Shown: positions 7,308-14,993 of the stretch, one piece after another
Position numbering within the stretch: the first letter of the stretch is position 1
Layout of the letters: every line of letters begins with the position of its first letter
Assembly: GCF_042159835.1 (NCBI RefSeq)
Contig: NZ_JBBVGT010000003.1
Location: forward strand, 1 to 64,000
Reading direction: 5' to 3'
Source: Albibacterium profundi
GTDB taxonomy: Bacteria; Bacteroidota; Bacteroidia; Sphingobacteriales; Sphingobacteriaceae
DNA length: 64,000 nucleotides
Translations under genes and position numbers: made by a program
Notes under the pieces: generated by a model
What the model was told of the DNA's origin: nothing
Database searches by the model: none
What the model saw: the letters and a program-made list of their open reading frames with translations, nothing else

Positions 7308-7886
7308 ATGCACGCAGAAGATAGGGAAGTAATCCATGTAAATACAAGAGCTGAATGGCGACAATGGTTAGCACAGAATCATCAATCCAAGCAATCTGTA
7401 TGGCTCGTGTGTAATAACCAAAAATCTAATTTACCTGTCATTCCGTGGGGTGAATTAGTTGAAGAAGCGCTTTGCTTTGGTTGGATTGACAGTACAAGAA
7501 AAACGATCGACGAGTTTTCTTTTAAGCAATTGTTCAGTAAACGTAAGCGTAAAAGTACATGGTCGAAAGTCAACAAAGAAAAAGTACAAGAGTTAATTGA
7601 TAACGGCCTCATGACAGAGTCGGGCTACGGAAGCATTAAGAACGCGAAACTGAATGGCTCGTGGACGATCTTGGACGAAGTTGAAGAGCTGATAATCCCA
7701 CCAGACTTGGAGAAAGCATTTGAAAGTTATACGGGCTCGAAAGACTATTTTATAAGTCTGAGTAAGTCGGTGAGGAAAATGATGTTACAATGGATTGTAC
7801 TTGCTAAACGACCGGAAACTCGCCAAAAACGTATTGATGAGGTAGCTGAATGTGCTGGACAAAATAAGAAGCCTAAGCAGTTTTGA
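7308..7886 (+). CDS. YdeI/OmpD-associated family protein
   Basis: The 192-residue cytoplasmic protein shows family marks in order: RAEWRQWLAQNHQSKQSVWL near the start, PWGELVEEALCFGWIDSTRK around residues 47-66, FSKRKRKSTWSKVNKEKV around 78-95 and a C-terminal helical part ending in a run of basic residues. The family (Bacteriocin-protection, YdeI or OmpD-associated) is linked to bacteriocin or antimicrobial peptide resistance in some bacteria, but its mechanism is not known to me. Its promoter region has TAGTTTTG at 7277-7284 and a possible operator at 7250-7265. It stands alone between convergent genes. Confidence 0.85.
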   Translation: MHAEDREVIHVNTRAEWRQWLAQNHQSKQSVWLVCNNQKSNLPVIPWGELVEEALCFGWIDSTRKTIDEFSFKQLFSKRKRKSTWSKVNKEKVQELIDNGLMTESGYGSIKNAKLNGSWTILDEVEELIIPPDLEKAFESYTGSKDYFISLSKSVRKMMLQWIVLAKRPETRQKRIDEVAECAGQNKKPKQF

Positions 7887-7929
7887 CGAAGAAAAGATAT
7901 TTATAATAAAGTAGTAGGATCATCATTAC

Positions 7930-9801
7930 CTAATTAATGCCTAACTTACTGATAAAGTGATCGAGACTTTCCTCTTTTTGTAAATTCAACTTTTGTTTGA
8001 TTCGGTAGCGTGCCATTCTGATACTTTTCGGGTCGACATTCAGCTTAAGAGCTATTTCCTTATTGGTAAGTCCCATCAGGATATATGAACAGTATTTTAA
8101 GTCGAGACGCGTTAGTTTGTTTTCTGCCTTTTGCTGAAGACCGGCAATAAAGTCGGGACTTATCTCAGATAGCTCGGTTCTGATGTTGTCATAACCTTTG
8201 TCCATATCATGATTTTTGGAAATCAGCCGGTCAATTTGTCGATACAATGGGTCATTGCGATCTAAGAGACTTAATTTGTCCTTTAGATCCTGCATAAGCG
8301 TATTCTTTTCAGCGACTTGTAGGGTGCCTGCGAGGAGTTCTTTTTCCAGTTGGTTAAGTCTTTCCTGCATAAGTTCGCGTTCAGCTTGCAGCCGAGCAGT
8401 TTCTTCGATTTTGAGGTTGGTCTGAAGCTCAGCTTTATTTTTCTCTCCGGTAAGCAATAGTTGCTTTTGCTGTGAGGATTTTAGTTTGAAATGATAAGAT
8501 CTAAACAAAAAGAATAACGCTATTAAGCCAGCAATGATCGTAATTAGGTAATAGTGGTTTAGCTTTTTAGTGAAGAGAGCCTCTTGTTTAGTTGCTGCTA
8601 ATGCAAGTTCTTTCTTTTCAGATTGATATTGGGCTTCGAGCCGCTGAGTGATGGATAGTTTTTCCTTATCAAACAAATCCTTGTCGTATTCCATGTATTG
8701 TTTGTAATAGTCTAAAGCCTTACCAAGATTGCCACTTTCCTCGGCCACCCGAGCCAAAGCATTGGTAATTCGACCTTTTGACCGAGTGCCGCCTGGCCTG
8801 TTAATGGTTTCGGTCAGCGCCATTTGTAAGAGTGCTTCGGCGCGGGTATAGTCGTTTTCTTTTAGTGCAAATTCGCTTAGAATTCCATAGCTGTTGGCAA
8901 TAATTTCGACGTTATTGATTTTCTTTCCGGTAGTAAGCGCCTCGTTGAGGTATACTTCAGCGCTATCTTGATAGAATATCGGGTAAAATTCAAAATAAAG
9001 GTTAGCCATATTAAGAGCAGCAATACCTCTTGTGCTCGGCAGCGTAATACGACTTTTTAGAGAATCAGTTAACCTTAATACCGACTGATAGAAATAAGTT
9101 GCGGAATCTAACAATTGTCGTTGGCTATTATCCTTACGGAAACGGTAGAGGTAACTAGTGCCCATACTCAAATAAGCATTGGCAATAGCATCTGGATTGC
9201 CGCTTCTACGTGCCGCATCACGACAAAGCCTGGTATAATGCAGTTGTTTATCAGTGTTTCCCCAATAAGCGTGTATAGCGGCGAGATAATGGTAAATATT
9301 ACTCTTGTAGAGATCTGTATCTTCGCCTTCAAGTAAGCGAAGTGCTTCTAACATTTCTTGATAAGCCTTATCGGTATTTTCCACAATGTGCTCCAACCAA
9401 CCCTTACGAAAATGAACGCGTCCCTGTATGATCTTATCAGATGTACGAGAAAGATATTGTTCGGCACTGTCGATTGCCTGAAAGGCAAGTTTTAAACTGT
9501 CTTGTTGCACATGCAGGTAACTCAAGGTAGATTGAATCAAGACACCATATCGTCCGTCTTTTTCTCTGTGACTTAGTTGCTGTGCTTTTGTAGCTAATTT
9601 CAATGCCTCTGGCAGTTTATTTTGAGCAGCTATAATCTTGGATAATTGAGCCATAGCTTCTATACGTTCTCCGTTTGAAGTGCTGGACCTATCTATAACG
9701 AGATGCAAAGAATCGGTAATTATAGATTGTGCTCGTCCACCTACCGAGGAAAATAGAGCCATCAAAAAAAGTAAGGAGCATACGAACGTGGAATATCTCA
9801 T
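7930..9801 (-). CDS. TPR-repeat membrane sensor with C-terminal LuxR-type HTH
   Basis: The 623-residue protein starts with a signal peptide (about residues 1-25, ending GGRAQS). It continues with tetratricopeptide-like helical repeats to about residue 390, one membrane helix (about 415-433, YYLITIIAGLIALFFLFRSY), a long Gln/Glu/Lys-rich coiled coil (about 440-510) and a C-terminal helix-turn-helix (about 565-615) with LKYCSYILMGLTNKEIALKL and KSIRMARYRIKQKLNL. This layout, with periplasmic repeats joined to a cytoplasmic DNA-binding domain, is common in Bacteroidota and is thought to pass an envelope signal directly to transcription. The target is unknown; the divergent gene at 9978 is a candidate. 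Confidence 0.85.
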   Translation of the reverse strand: MRYSTFVCSLLFLMALFSSVGGRAQSIITDSLHLVIDRSSTSNGERIEAMAQLSKIIAAQNKLPEALKLATKAQQLSHREKDGRYGVLIQSTLSYLHVQQDSLKLAFQAIDSAEQYLSRTSDKIIQGRVHFRKGWLEHIVENTDKAYQEMLEALRLLEGEDTDLYKSNIYHYLAAIHAYWGNTDKQLHYTRLCRDAARRSGNPDAIANAYLSMGTSYLYRFRKDNSQRQLLDSATYFYQSVLRLTDSLKSRITLPSTRGIAALNMANLYFEFYPIFYQDSAEVYLNEALTTGKKINNVEIIANSYGILSEFALKENDYTRAEALLQMALTETINRPGGTRSKGRITNALARVAEESGNLGKALDYYKQYMEYDKDLFDKEKLSITQRLEAQYQSEKKELALAATKQEALFTKKLNHYYLITIIAGLIALFFLFRSYHFKLKSSQQKQLLLTGEKNKAELQTNLKIEETARLQAERELMQERLNQLEKELLAGTLQVAEKNTLMQDLKDKLSLLDRNDPLYRQIDRLISKNHDMDKGYDNIRTELSEISPDFIAGLQQKAENKLTRLDLKYCSYILMGLTNKEIALKLNVDPKSIRMARYRIKQKLNLQKEESLDHFISKLGIN

Positions 9802-9911
9802 GTGGTAAAAATAGAATAATTACGGCCTGTCTTGATTAAAGATACAGATTTTGTAGACGCTTTGTAGATGTTTGTTTAAGAGTTAGTAGTCGCTACATAG
9901 GCGTCGGAAAG

Positions 9912-9942
9912 TTGCTTAAGGAAAAATGCACCCATAAATTTG
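9912..9942 (+). promoter_or_regulatory. Bacteroidota-type promoter (TTG-N20-TAAATTTG)
   Basis: TTG at 9912-9914 and TAAATTTG at 9935-9942 are 20 bases apart, matching the Bacteroidota sigma consensus TTTG-N19/20-TAnnTTTG. It would start transcription about 30 bases before the ATG at 9978. Confidence 0.65.
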
Positions 9943-9977
9943 TCCTAGACTTTTTTATCCAAATTTAAGATACTCGC

Positions 9978-10304
9978 ATGAAAGCAAAAACTATTTCAAT
10001 CGTAGCGTATATCACCATCATTGGATGGGTGATAGCTTATTTACAATATAAACAGCGTAAGCAAAAGAACGAACTGGCCTCTTATCACCTGAGTCAGGGA
10101 CTTGGCGTATTTATCTTTGCAGTTGTTTTAAACATTCTCCTTACGATCGTTATATCCGTCGTTCCTTCGCTGGGAAGCATTCTTGCTCTGGTAGGGCTGC
10201 TGCCGATAGTGTTCCTTGTTTTTGGGATTATAACGGCAGCTAATGAAGCCCGGAAACCGGTTCCGATCATCGGGAAGCTCTTCGAAGGAATGTTTAATTT
10301 TTAG
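9978..10304 (+). CDS. DUF4870-like small membrane protein
   Basis: The 108-residue protein has an N-terminal helix (residues 5-23), a charged loop QYKQRKQKNELASYHLSQGLG, and two further helices (about 48-70 and 73-92), ending RKPVPIIGKLFEGMF. The H-x-x-Q-G motif after a charged loop and the late P-I-I-G are characteristic of DUF4870 proteins. The molecular function is unknown. It has its own promoter at 9912-9942 and a hairpin terminator candidate downstream (10339-10377), so it is probably monocistronic. It is divergent from the TPR-HTH sensor gene. Confidence 0.75.
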   Translation: MKAKTISIVAYITIIGWVIAYLQYKQRKQKNELASYHLSQGLGVFIFAVVLNILLTIVISVVPSLGSILALVGLLPIVFLVFGIITAANEARKPVPIIGKLFEGMFNF

Positions 10305-10338
10305 GAATAATAAATGGAAACTTTCTTCTTTAAAATAG

Positions 10339-10377
10339 CGAGTTCGTCACTAAACAAAGTGATCTCGAAATTTTTTT
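10339..10377 (+). terminator. candidate intrinsic terminator
   Basis: CGAG (10339-10342) and CTCG (10364-10367) enclose the inner stem TCACT/AGTGA (10347-10351 with 10358-10362), leaving a small internal loop, and the hairpin is followed by AAATTTTTTT. The stem is imperfect, so confidence is moderate. Confidence 0.45.
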
Positions 10378-10401
10378 AATAGAGCATAAAACTTAATAAA
10401 A

Positions 10402-11091
10402 ATGTGGATTAGAATATCAAAAATAAACGTAAGACAGGTAGATGCGTCGCATTTGGAGAACCCAAAAAATGCTGACAACCCTATGATGTTGAGTTTGTAT
10501 CAGCAGGAAAGTAGAATGGCTTTTTTTGTGTCGACCCACAAAAAGATCCTGACAGAGTATCTTCAAGTACCTGGCGGAACAAGTATTCCAAAGCGAAAAT
10601 GGTCGGCTGAGATGAATGAATTTGCTGAGGTAGAATTAGTCAAAACGCCGCCTAAAAAAGGTTCGTTTAAACTCACAGTTGTCGGTTGGTTGTTTTTTGT
10701 ATTTGCTTTTGGTTTGTTGGGTTACCTAGCATATGAAGGTATGCAAGAGCCTGCCAAGAAGGAGGCTTATCAGCAACGAATGACGGAAAAAGCTCAAGTT
10801 GCCGAGGGCGATATTTACTTTGGGAGTTACAGGATGTACAAAGAAGAAGGCAACGTTTTGGGAAGTCAGGGCGGATTTGGCTGGTTTAAGGTAGTTAAAA
10901 TCGAGAATGATACATACTATATCGCAAAAAGCAACGAAATAAGTAAGAATGCAAAGCCAAAGGAACAGATGAATAGTACAGATTTTGAGGAGGAGACAAG
11001 TGCGGTAAAAGCAAAGGAACTAGAAGCCTATACGAAGCAATTTGTTTCAGAAGATGGTTTGTTGGAATTTAATTTGAATGAAAAAAGATAA
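10402..11091 (+). CDS. single-pass membrane protein, function unknown
   Basis: The 229-residue protein has a cytoplasmic-looking N-terminal part (residues 1-90), one hydrophobic helix at about residues 96-113 (VVGWLFFVFAFGLLGYLAY) and a C-terminal domain (about 130-229) containing EGDIYFGSYRMYKEEGNVLG, then GFGWFKVVKIENDTYYIAKS. I do not recognise a family. The last 14 bases overlap the start of the WG-repeat gene, which suggests co-translation and a shared role. The membrane helix in the middle, with domains on both sides, is compatible with signal passing across the membrane, but this is inference. Confidence 0.65.
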   Translation: MWIRISKINVRQVDASHLENPKNADNPMMLSLYQQESRMAFFVSTHKKILTEYLQVPGGTSIPKRKWSAEMNEFAEVELVKTPPKKGSFKLTVVGWLFFVFAFGLLGYLAYEGMQEPAKKEAYQQRMTEKAQVAEGDIYFGSYRMYKEEGNVLGSQGGFGWFKVVKIENDTYYIAKSNEISKNAKPKEQMNSTDFEEETSAVKAKELEAYTKQFVSEDGLLEFNLNEKR

Positions 11092-12760
11092 GTGCTCACA
11101 ACAAACAAGTAGGCGACCGCTCAAACGTGGCACAGTCTTGCTGGTTTTACTTATAGCGTTTTTACCGTCAAAAGCTCAGGATATTGATTCCTTCGGTCTG
11201 TGTTCTGAAGAAGCGTGGGGCTTCATAAACGTATATGACAGTACCAAAAGTATATCGGCGATGTATTGTTCAGCGAGTGGTTTTTCAGAAGGGCTTGCTG
11301 CAGTAGAAAAGGGTGGACGATGGGGCTATATCGATGTAAACAACAACGTGGTCATTGATTTTCAGTTTGATTATGCTAATAGTTTCAAAAGCGGAAGGGC
11401 GGTGGTAGCTACAGGAGAACTTTACGGTGTCATCAACAAAGAAGCGGAATTTGTAATTCCACCATGTTACTATGATCTAATGCCATACGAATTAGAAGGC
11501 GATCGGTATTATATTTCTCGAGATAGCACTTTTTTTCAAGGGATCATTGATAGTGCTGGTAGAGAGATTCTTCCACACCGCTACACTTATATTATTACTT
11601 ATCAACCTAATTTAGGTCAACAGAGATTTTATAAAAACATCCCGTTTTATACTGTTTATCAAGATATTGATGCCGATAAAGGTAGCTTCTTCGAACAATT
11701 TAAAGAAGATTCGTATCAGTTCTCGCCTGAAAAAGGTAGACACGATATATATGATCAGAAGTTCGACAAACTAGCGTCTCGAAATTCAACTAACTATACG
11801 GATGGTTTCTCGCATAAGGAGCTCGTCAGGATCGATAGTTTTCTGGACGAAAACATTGATTTAGTTGCTGCACAAAAAGTCAAGAAGGTAGCAAGCATAT
11901 TATACAACCAAGAGTTGGACAATCGGGAAGACTTAGGTTCGAATAACGAAAGTCTTCAGTATGGTGTAATGAATCACGATGAAATTGAGGATCATTTGGC
12001 AGGATTGGGTTACCATCTGTTTACCAATGAGGAGGGGAAAATAGGATTGAAAAAAGGACCAAGTATAATTATTCCCGCCGAAAATATTTTTTTTAGATTA
12101 CTGAATGGTGCCATTAGTGCTCCAATAACAGCGGATATCTCTTACTTGCAAGAAAACTACGCTGGTACTTATAGGGCTCAGGGAGATGATGTTTTTGATT
12201 TGTTTTGTGTTGCAGCGGGCGATCGTGAAAAAGGACACGTGTATACCTTGAGCGGGAAAAAAATTCTGACTCTTGAAAAAATGAGAATGGCACTTTCTGA
12301 TATTACCCAGGTTGGATTTAAATATATTAATTCGGTTGAAGGGTCGCCTAATCAATACGGCTTAATCAATTGGAAGGGAGAAGTGATATTGCCGTCTGTA
12401 TATAAGGAAATCGACGTCTTGAGAACCGGTCAACTGATTGTAAAGCAGGAGGTAATAGTTGATGATGGGGTAATAGAGCATATGGGTTTGTTCACTGAAA
12501 AAGGAGAGGTTGTGATTCCTCTAGGCGTATATTCAGAGATTAAACCCTTTCAGGAAGTCGATAATCTGTACCTGGCAGTAAAAAGCAATTCCCTTCAAGT
12601 GAAAAAAATATCAATGAATAAGAGAAAAGACTATGTTGTTCTTAAGGTGTCTGATAATTCATATACGGTGACCAATAGATTTTTGGCAAATCTGATTTTT
12701 ATATGGGCATTGGATAGGAAAACAGGCATGGTACCCTACCGTCAGTTTAGGAGTGAATGA
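11078..12760 (+). CDS. exported WG-repeat protein
   Basis: The 560-residue protein has a late signal peptide (basic RRPLKRG then VLLVLLIAFLPSKAQ, cleavage near residue 33). WG beta repeats follow: FSEGLAAVEKGGRWGYIDVN, SGRAVVATGELYGVINKEAE with FVIPPCYYDLMPYE, and later QYGLINWKGEVILPSVYKEI and HMGLFTEKGEVVIP. Between them (about residues 190-330) lies a non-repeat insert. WG repeats are thought to form beta-propeller-like binding surfaces; ligand and role are unknown. It overlaps the upstream membrane protein gene by 14 bases and probably shares its transcript. Confidence 0.8.
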   Translation: MKKDKCSQQTSRRPLKRGTVLLVLLIAFLPSKAQDIDSFGLCSEEAWGFINVYDSTKSISAMYCSASGFSEGLAAVEKGGRWGYIDVNNNVVIDFQFDYANSFKSGRAVVATGELYGVINKEAEFVIPPCYYDLMPYELEGDRYYISRDSTFFQGIIDSAGREILPHRYTYIITYQPNLGQQRFYKNIPFYTVYQDIDADKGSFFEQFKEDSYQFSPEKGRHDIYDQKFDKLASRNSTNYTDGFSHKELVRIDSFLDENIDLVAAQKVKKVASILYNQELDNREDLGSNNESLQYGVMNHDEIEDHLAGLGYHLFTNEEGKIGLKKGPSIIIPAENIFFRLLNGAISAPITADISYLQENYAGTYRAQGDDVFDLFCVAAGDREKGHVYTLSGKKILTLEKMRMALSDITQVGFKYINSVEGSPNQYGLINWKGEVILPSVYKEIDVLRTGQLIVKQEVIVDDGVIEHMGLFTEKGEVVIPLGVYSEIKPFQEVDNLYLAVKSNSLQVKKISMNKRKDYVVLKVSDNSYTVTNRFLANLIFIWALDRKTGMVPYRQFRSE

Positions 12761-12878
12761 AGAATTTGTTTTTGAAATAAGCACGAAGCACTAACAAGTT
12801 TATTAATTTTGGCTGGAAGCTAGATCGGACGAGGTGCTAATCGAGACTCTTTCAAATGAATCTATAACAAACACTTAT

Positions 12879-13493
12879 ATGAACTGGAATCATAACAATT
12901 TAATTAAAAAGGTAGCTCACAATAAGTTCAAGGAGTTTGCAAAGGAACAAATGGCTGACAAGGGGCTTTATAGAAATACATATGTAGCATTTTTGATTGG
13001 TTTTGGTTTCCTCTTCGCGGTAGCTGTCGGTTACGGAGTCAGTCTTATGTTTTTAGCTCAAGAATTTACCGTTATAATTCAGGTGACCACTGGGGTTTTA
13101 TTTTGCTTTACAATTCTAATTATTTTACATGAATTGCTGCATGGTCTCGCTTATAAATTATCAGGCGCCAAGAATGTTTATTTCGGTGCTATATTTTCAA
13201 AATTCTTGTTTTATGCCGGTTCCGATCAGGAAGAGTTTAATGGGACCCGCTACCGATTTGTCGCTCTTTTTCCATTTGTTATTATAACAGGAGTTAGTTT
13301 GTTGATGTTGCTCCTATACTCTGAATATATTCCATTTGGTCTGGCGGTATTATTTGTTCACACGTTGTTTTGTGGAGGCGATTTCGCCGCGGCGAACTTT
13401 ATTGCGAAGCATGATTTGAAGAAAATTCACACTTATGATTCGAGAGAGAAAGGGGAAACCTATTTTTATTTCAAGGATGAAACGGTTTCCTGA
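12879..13493 (+). CDS. DUF3267 membrane protein with zinc-metalloprotease-like site
   Basis: With the start placed at the ATG at 12879 (a GTG at 12834 would add 15 unlikely residues), the product is 204 residues. It has about four membrane helices and the motif IILHELLHGLAYKLSGAKN near residues 85-103, an HExxH zinc-binding site within a helix. A second conserved part is HTLFCGGDFAAANFIAKHD near 168-186. This fits DUF3267 (putative zincin peptidase), a family resembling site-2-type intramembrane proteases. The substrate is unknown. A TAATTTTG box lies at 12804-12811. Confidence 0.8.
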   Translation: MNWNHNNLIKKVAHNKFKEFAKEQMADKGLYRNTYVAFLIGFGFLFAVAVGYGVSLMFLAQEFTVIIQVTTGVLFCFTILIILHELLHGLAYKLSGAKNVYFGAIFSKFLFYAGSDQEEFNGTRYRFVALFPFVIITGVSLLMLLLYSEYIPFGLAVLFVHTLFCGGDFAAANFIAKHDLKKIHTYDSREKGETYFYFKDETVS

Positions 13494-13523
13494 CAGGGTT
13501 CATCTGTTGTGCACAACGGATAA

Positions 13524-13931
13524 ATGATAAATCAATTTAAAATGAATACTAAATTAATAATGATAGCAAGCTCGCTAATAATGGGAGGACTCGGAGTTAT
13601 TGCGTCTTTTTTTCCAGATGAAATTTTACGATCCTTTGAACAGACTCCAACGGATATCTTAAGATTATTTGTGCAAATCACTGGAGCATTATATCTTGGT
13701 TTTGCGGTAATGAACTGGATGGCTAAAACTGTTTTAATTGGTGGGATATATGCGAGGCCGCTTTGTATTGGTAACTTTTCTCATTTTGTAATTGCTGGTC
13801 TTGCGCTTGTGAGAGCAGTAATAAACAATTCAACGATAAAATATCTTTGGGTATTGACCGTCATATATTTAATATTTGCCTTGCTATTTAGCTTTGTTTT
13901 ATTTACTAGTCCTAAGCAGGTTAAAAAATGA
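13524..13931 (+). CDS. small polytopic membrane protein, function unknown
   Basis: The 135-residue protein (129 if the ATG at 13542 is used) has four hydrophobic helices: LIMIASSLIMGGLGVIASFF, LFVQITGALYLGFAVMNWMA, NFSHFVIAGLALVRAV and LWVLTVIYLIFALLFSFVLF. It has a basic C-terminus (PKQVKK). The layout, helix pairs with GALYLGFAVMNWMAK, is seen in many small Bacteroidota membrane proteins annotated only as hypothetical. It lies 30 bases after the DUF3267 gene on the same strand and may be co-transcribed; a hairpin terminator follows at 13998-14030. Confidence 0.65.
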   Translation: MINQFKMNTKLIMIASSLIMGGLGVIASFFPDEILRSFEQTPTDILRLFVQITGALYLGFAVMNWMAKTVLIGGIYARPLCIGNFSHFVIAGLALVRAVINNSTIKYLWVLTVIYLIFALLFSFVLFTSPKQVKK

Positions 13932-13997
13932 TGTTGCGGATATTACGACTAACAGGATAAATCTTTATGATGTTATGTTATTTGGTAGTGAAATCCA

Positions 13998-14030
13998 AAA
14001 AAAACCTTAGTTAATAGTAAAGGTTTTTTT
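13998..14030 (+). terminator. intrinsic terminator
   Basis: AAAAAAACCTT (13998-14008) and AAGGTTTTTTT (14020-14030) form an 11-bp stem with an 11-base loop, and the right arm ends in a T-run. It follows the gene ending at 13931 and precedes the DUF808 gene. Confidence 0.7.
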
Positions 14031-14062
14031 GAAATCTCTAAATTTACCACAAAAATTAATAT

Positions 14063-14932
14063 ATGGCTTCTGGAGTTTTTACCGTTTTGGACGATATTGC
14101 GGCGTTGATGGATGATGTTGCTGTGGCTAGTAAAGTTGCTACTAGAAAGACAGCAGCAATCTTAGGCGATGATTTGGCAGTTAATGCAGAAAAAGCAACC
14201 GGCTTTCTCTCTTCTCGCGAGTTACCTGTTCTGTGGGCCATCTCGAAAGGGTCACTCCTAAATAAAGTTATTATTGTCCCAGTTGCATTTTTGCTAAACT
14301 TTTTCCTTCCTGTAGCTATCAAATTTATTCTGGTTATTGGTGGTGTTTATTTGGCTTACGAAGGGATGGAGAAAATAGTTGAGTATATATTTCACAGAAA
14401 TAAAAAAGGGGCAGAGGTTATAAAGGAGAATAATCGTGACAATCAAGTTGAAGAGAAATTAAAGATCAAATCGGCTATTACGACGGATTTTATTCTTTCA
14501 ATTGAAATAGTCTTTCTAGCATTGGGTTCTGTACTCGAAGCTCCGTTAGAGGTGCAGATTTTTACCGTCTGCATTGTTGCTCTTCTGGCTACAGTTGGTG
14601 TTTACGGTATTGTTGCTCTCATTGTACGAATGGATGATGCCGGTTATAGGCTAATTAAAAAATCAGAGAACAAAGGGTTTTTAAACACCGTTGGCGAATC
14701 GTTAGTTAAGTCGCTACCCATGGTCATACGGCTTTTGAGTGTTGTTGGAACGATTGCTTTGCTTCTAGTTTCTGGAGGTATTTTCTCTCACAATGTCCCA
14801 TTCTTCCATGATTTTATGACGGCTATTCCATCTACATTAAAGGACATGATTCTCGGAATTATCATAGGTTCAATTGCAGTGGGATTGATGTCGCTTATTA
14901 AAATCGTAACAACCGCATTGAAGAAAGGATAA
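14063..14932 (+). CDS. yedI: DUF808 (YedI-family) inner membrane protein
   Basis: The 289-residue protein begins MASGVFTVLDDIAALMDDVA and continues KVATRKTAAILGDDLAVNAE, the signature start of DUF808/YedI proteins. The rest holds about six membrane helices in groups (residues about 70-95, 135-185, 220-285), with the family phrase YLAYEGMEKIVEYIFHRN near residue 93. It is shorter than some members because of a brief central loop. The function in E. coli and elsewhere is not established. It is the sole gene on its transcript, between a terminator and the GH92 gene. Confidence 0.9.
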   Translation: MASGVFTVLDDIAALMDDVAVASKVATRKTAAILGDDLAVNAEKATGFLSSRELPVLWAISKGSLLNKVIIVPVAFLLNFFLPVAIKFILVIGGVYLAYEGMEKIVEYIFHRNKKGAEVIKENNRDNQVEEKLKIKSAITTDFILSIEIVFLALGSVLEAPLEVQIFTVCIVALLATVGVYGIVALIVRMDDAGYRLIKKSENKGFLNTVGESLVKSLPMVIRLLSVVGTIALLLVSGGIFSHNVPFFHDFMTAIPSTLKDMILGIIIGSIAVGLMSLIKIVTTALKKG

Positions 14933-14993
14933 GCCCTGCTAATTCCATTTAGCATATTTTTATTATCTTGCCTTGGATACAAAATAATCAGTT

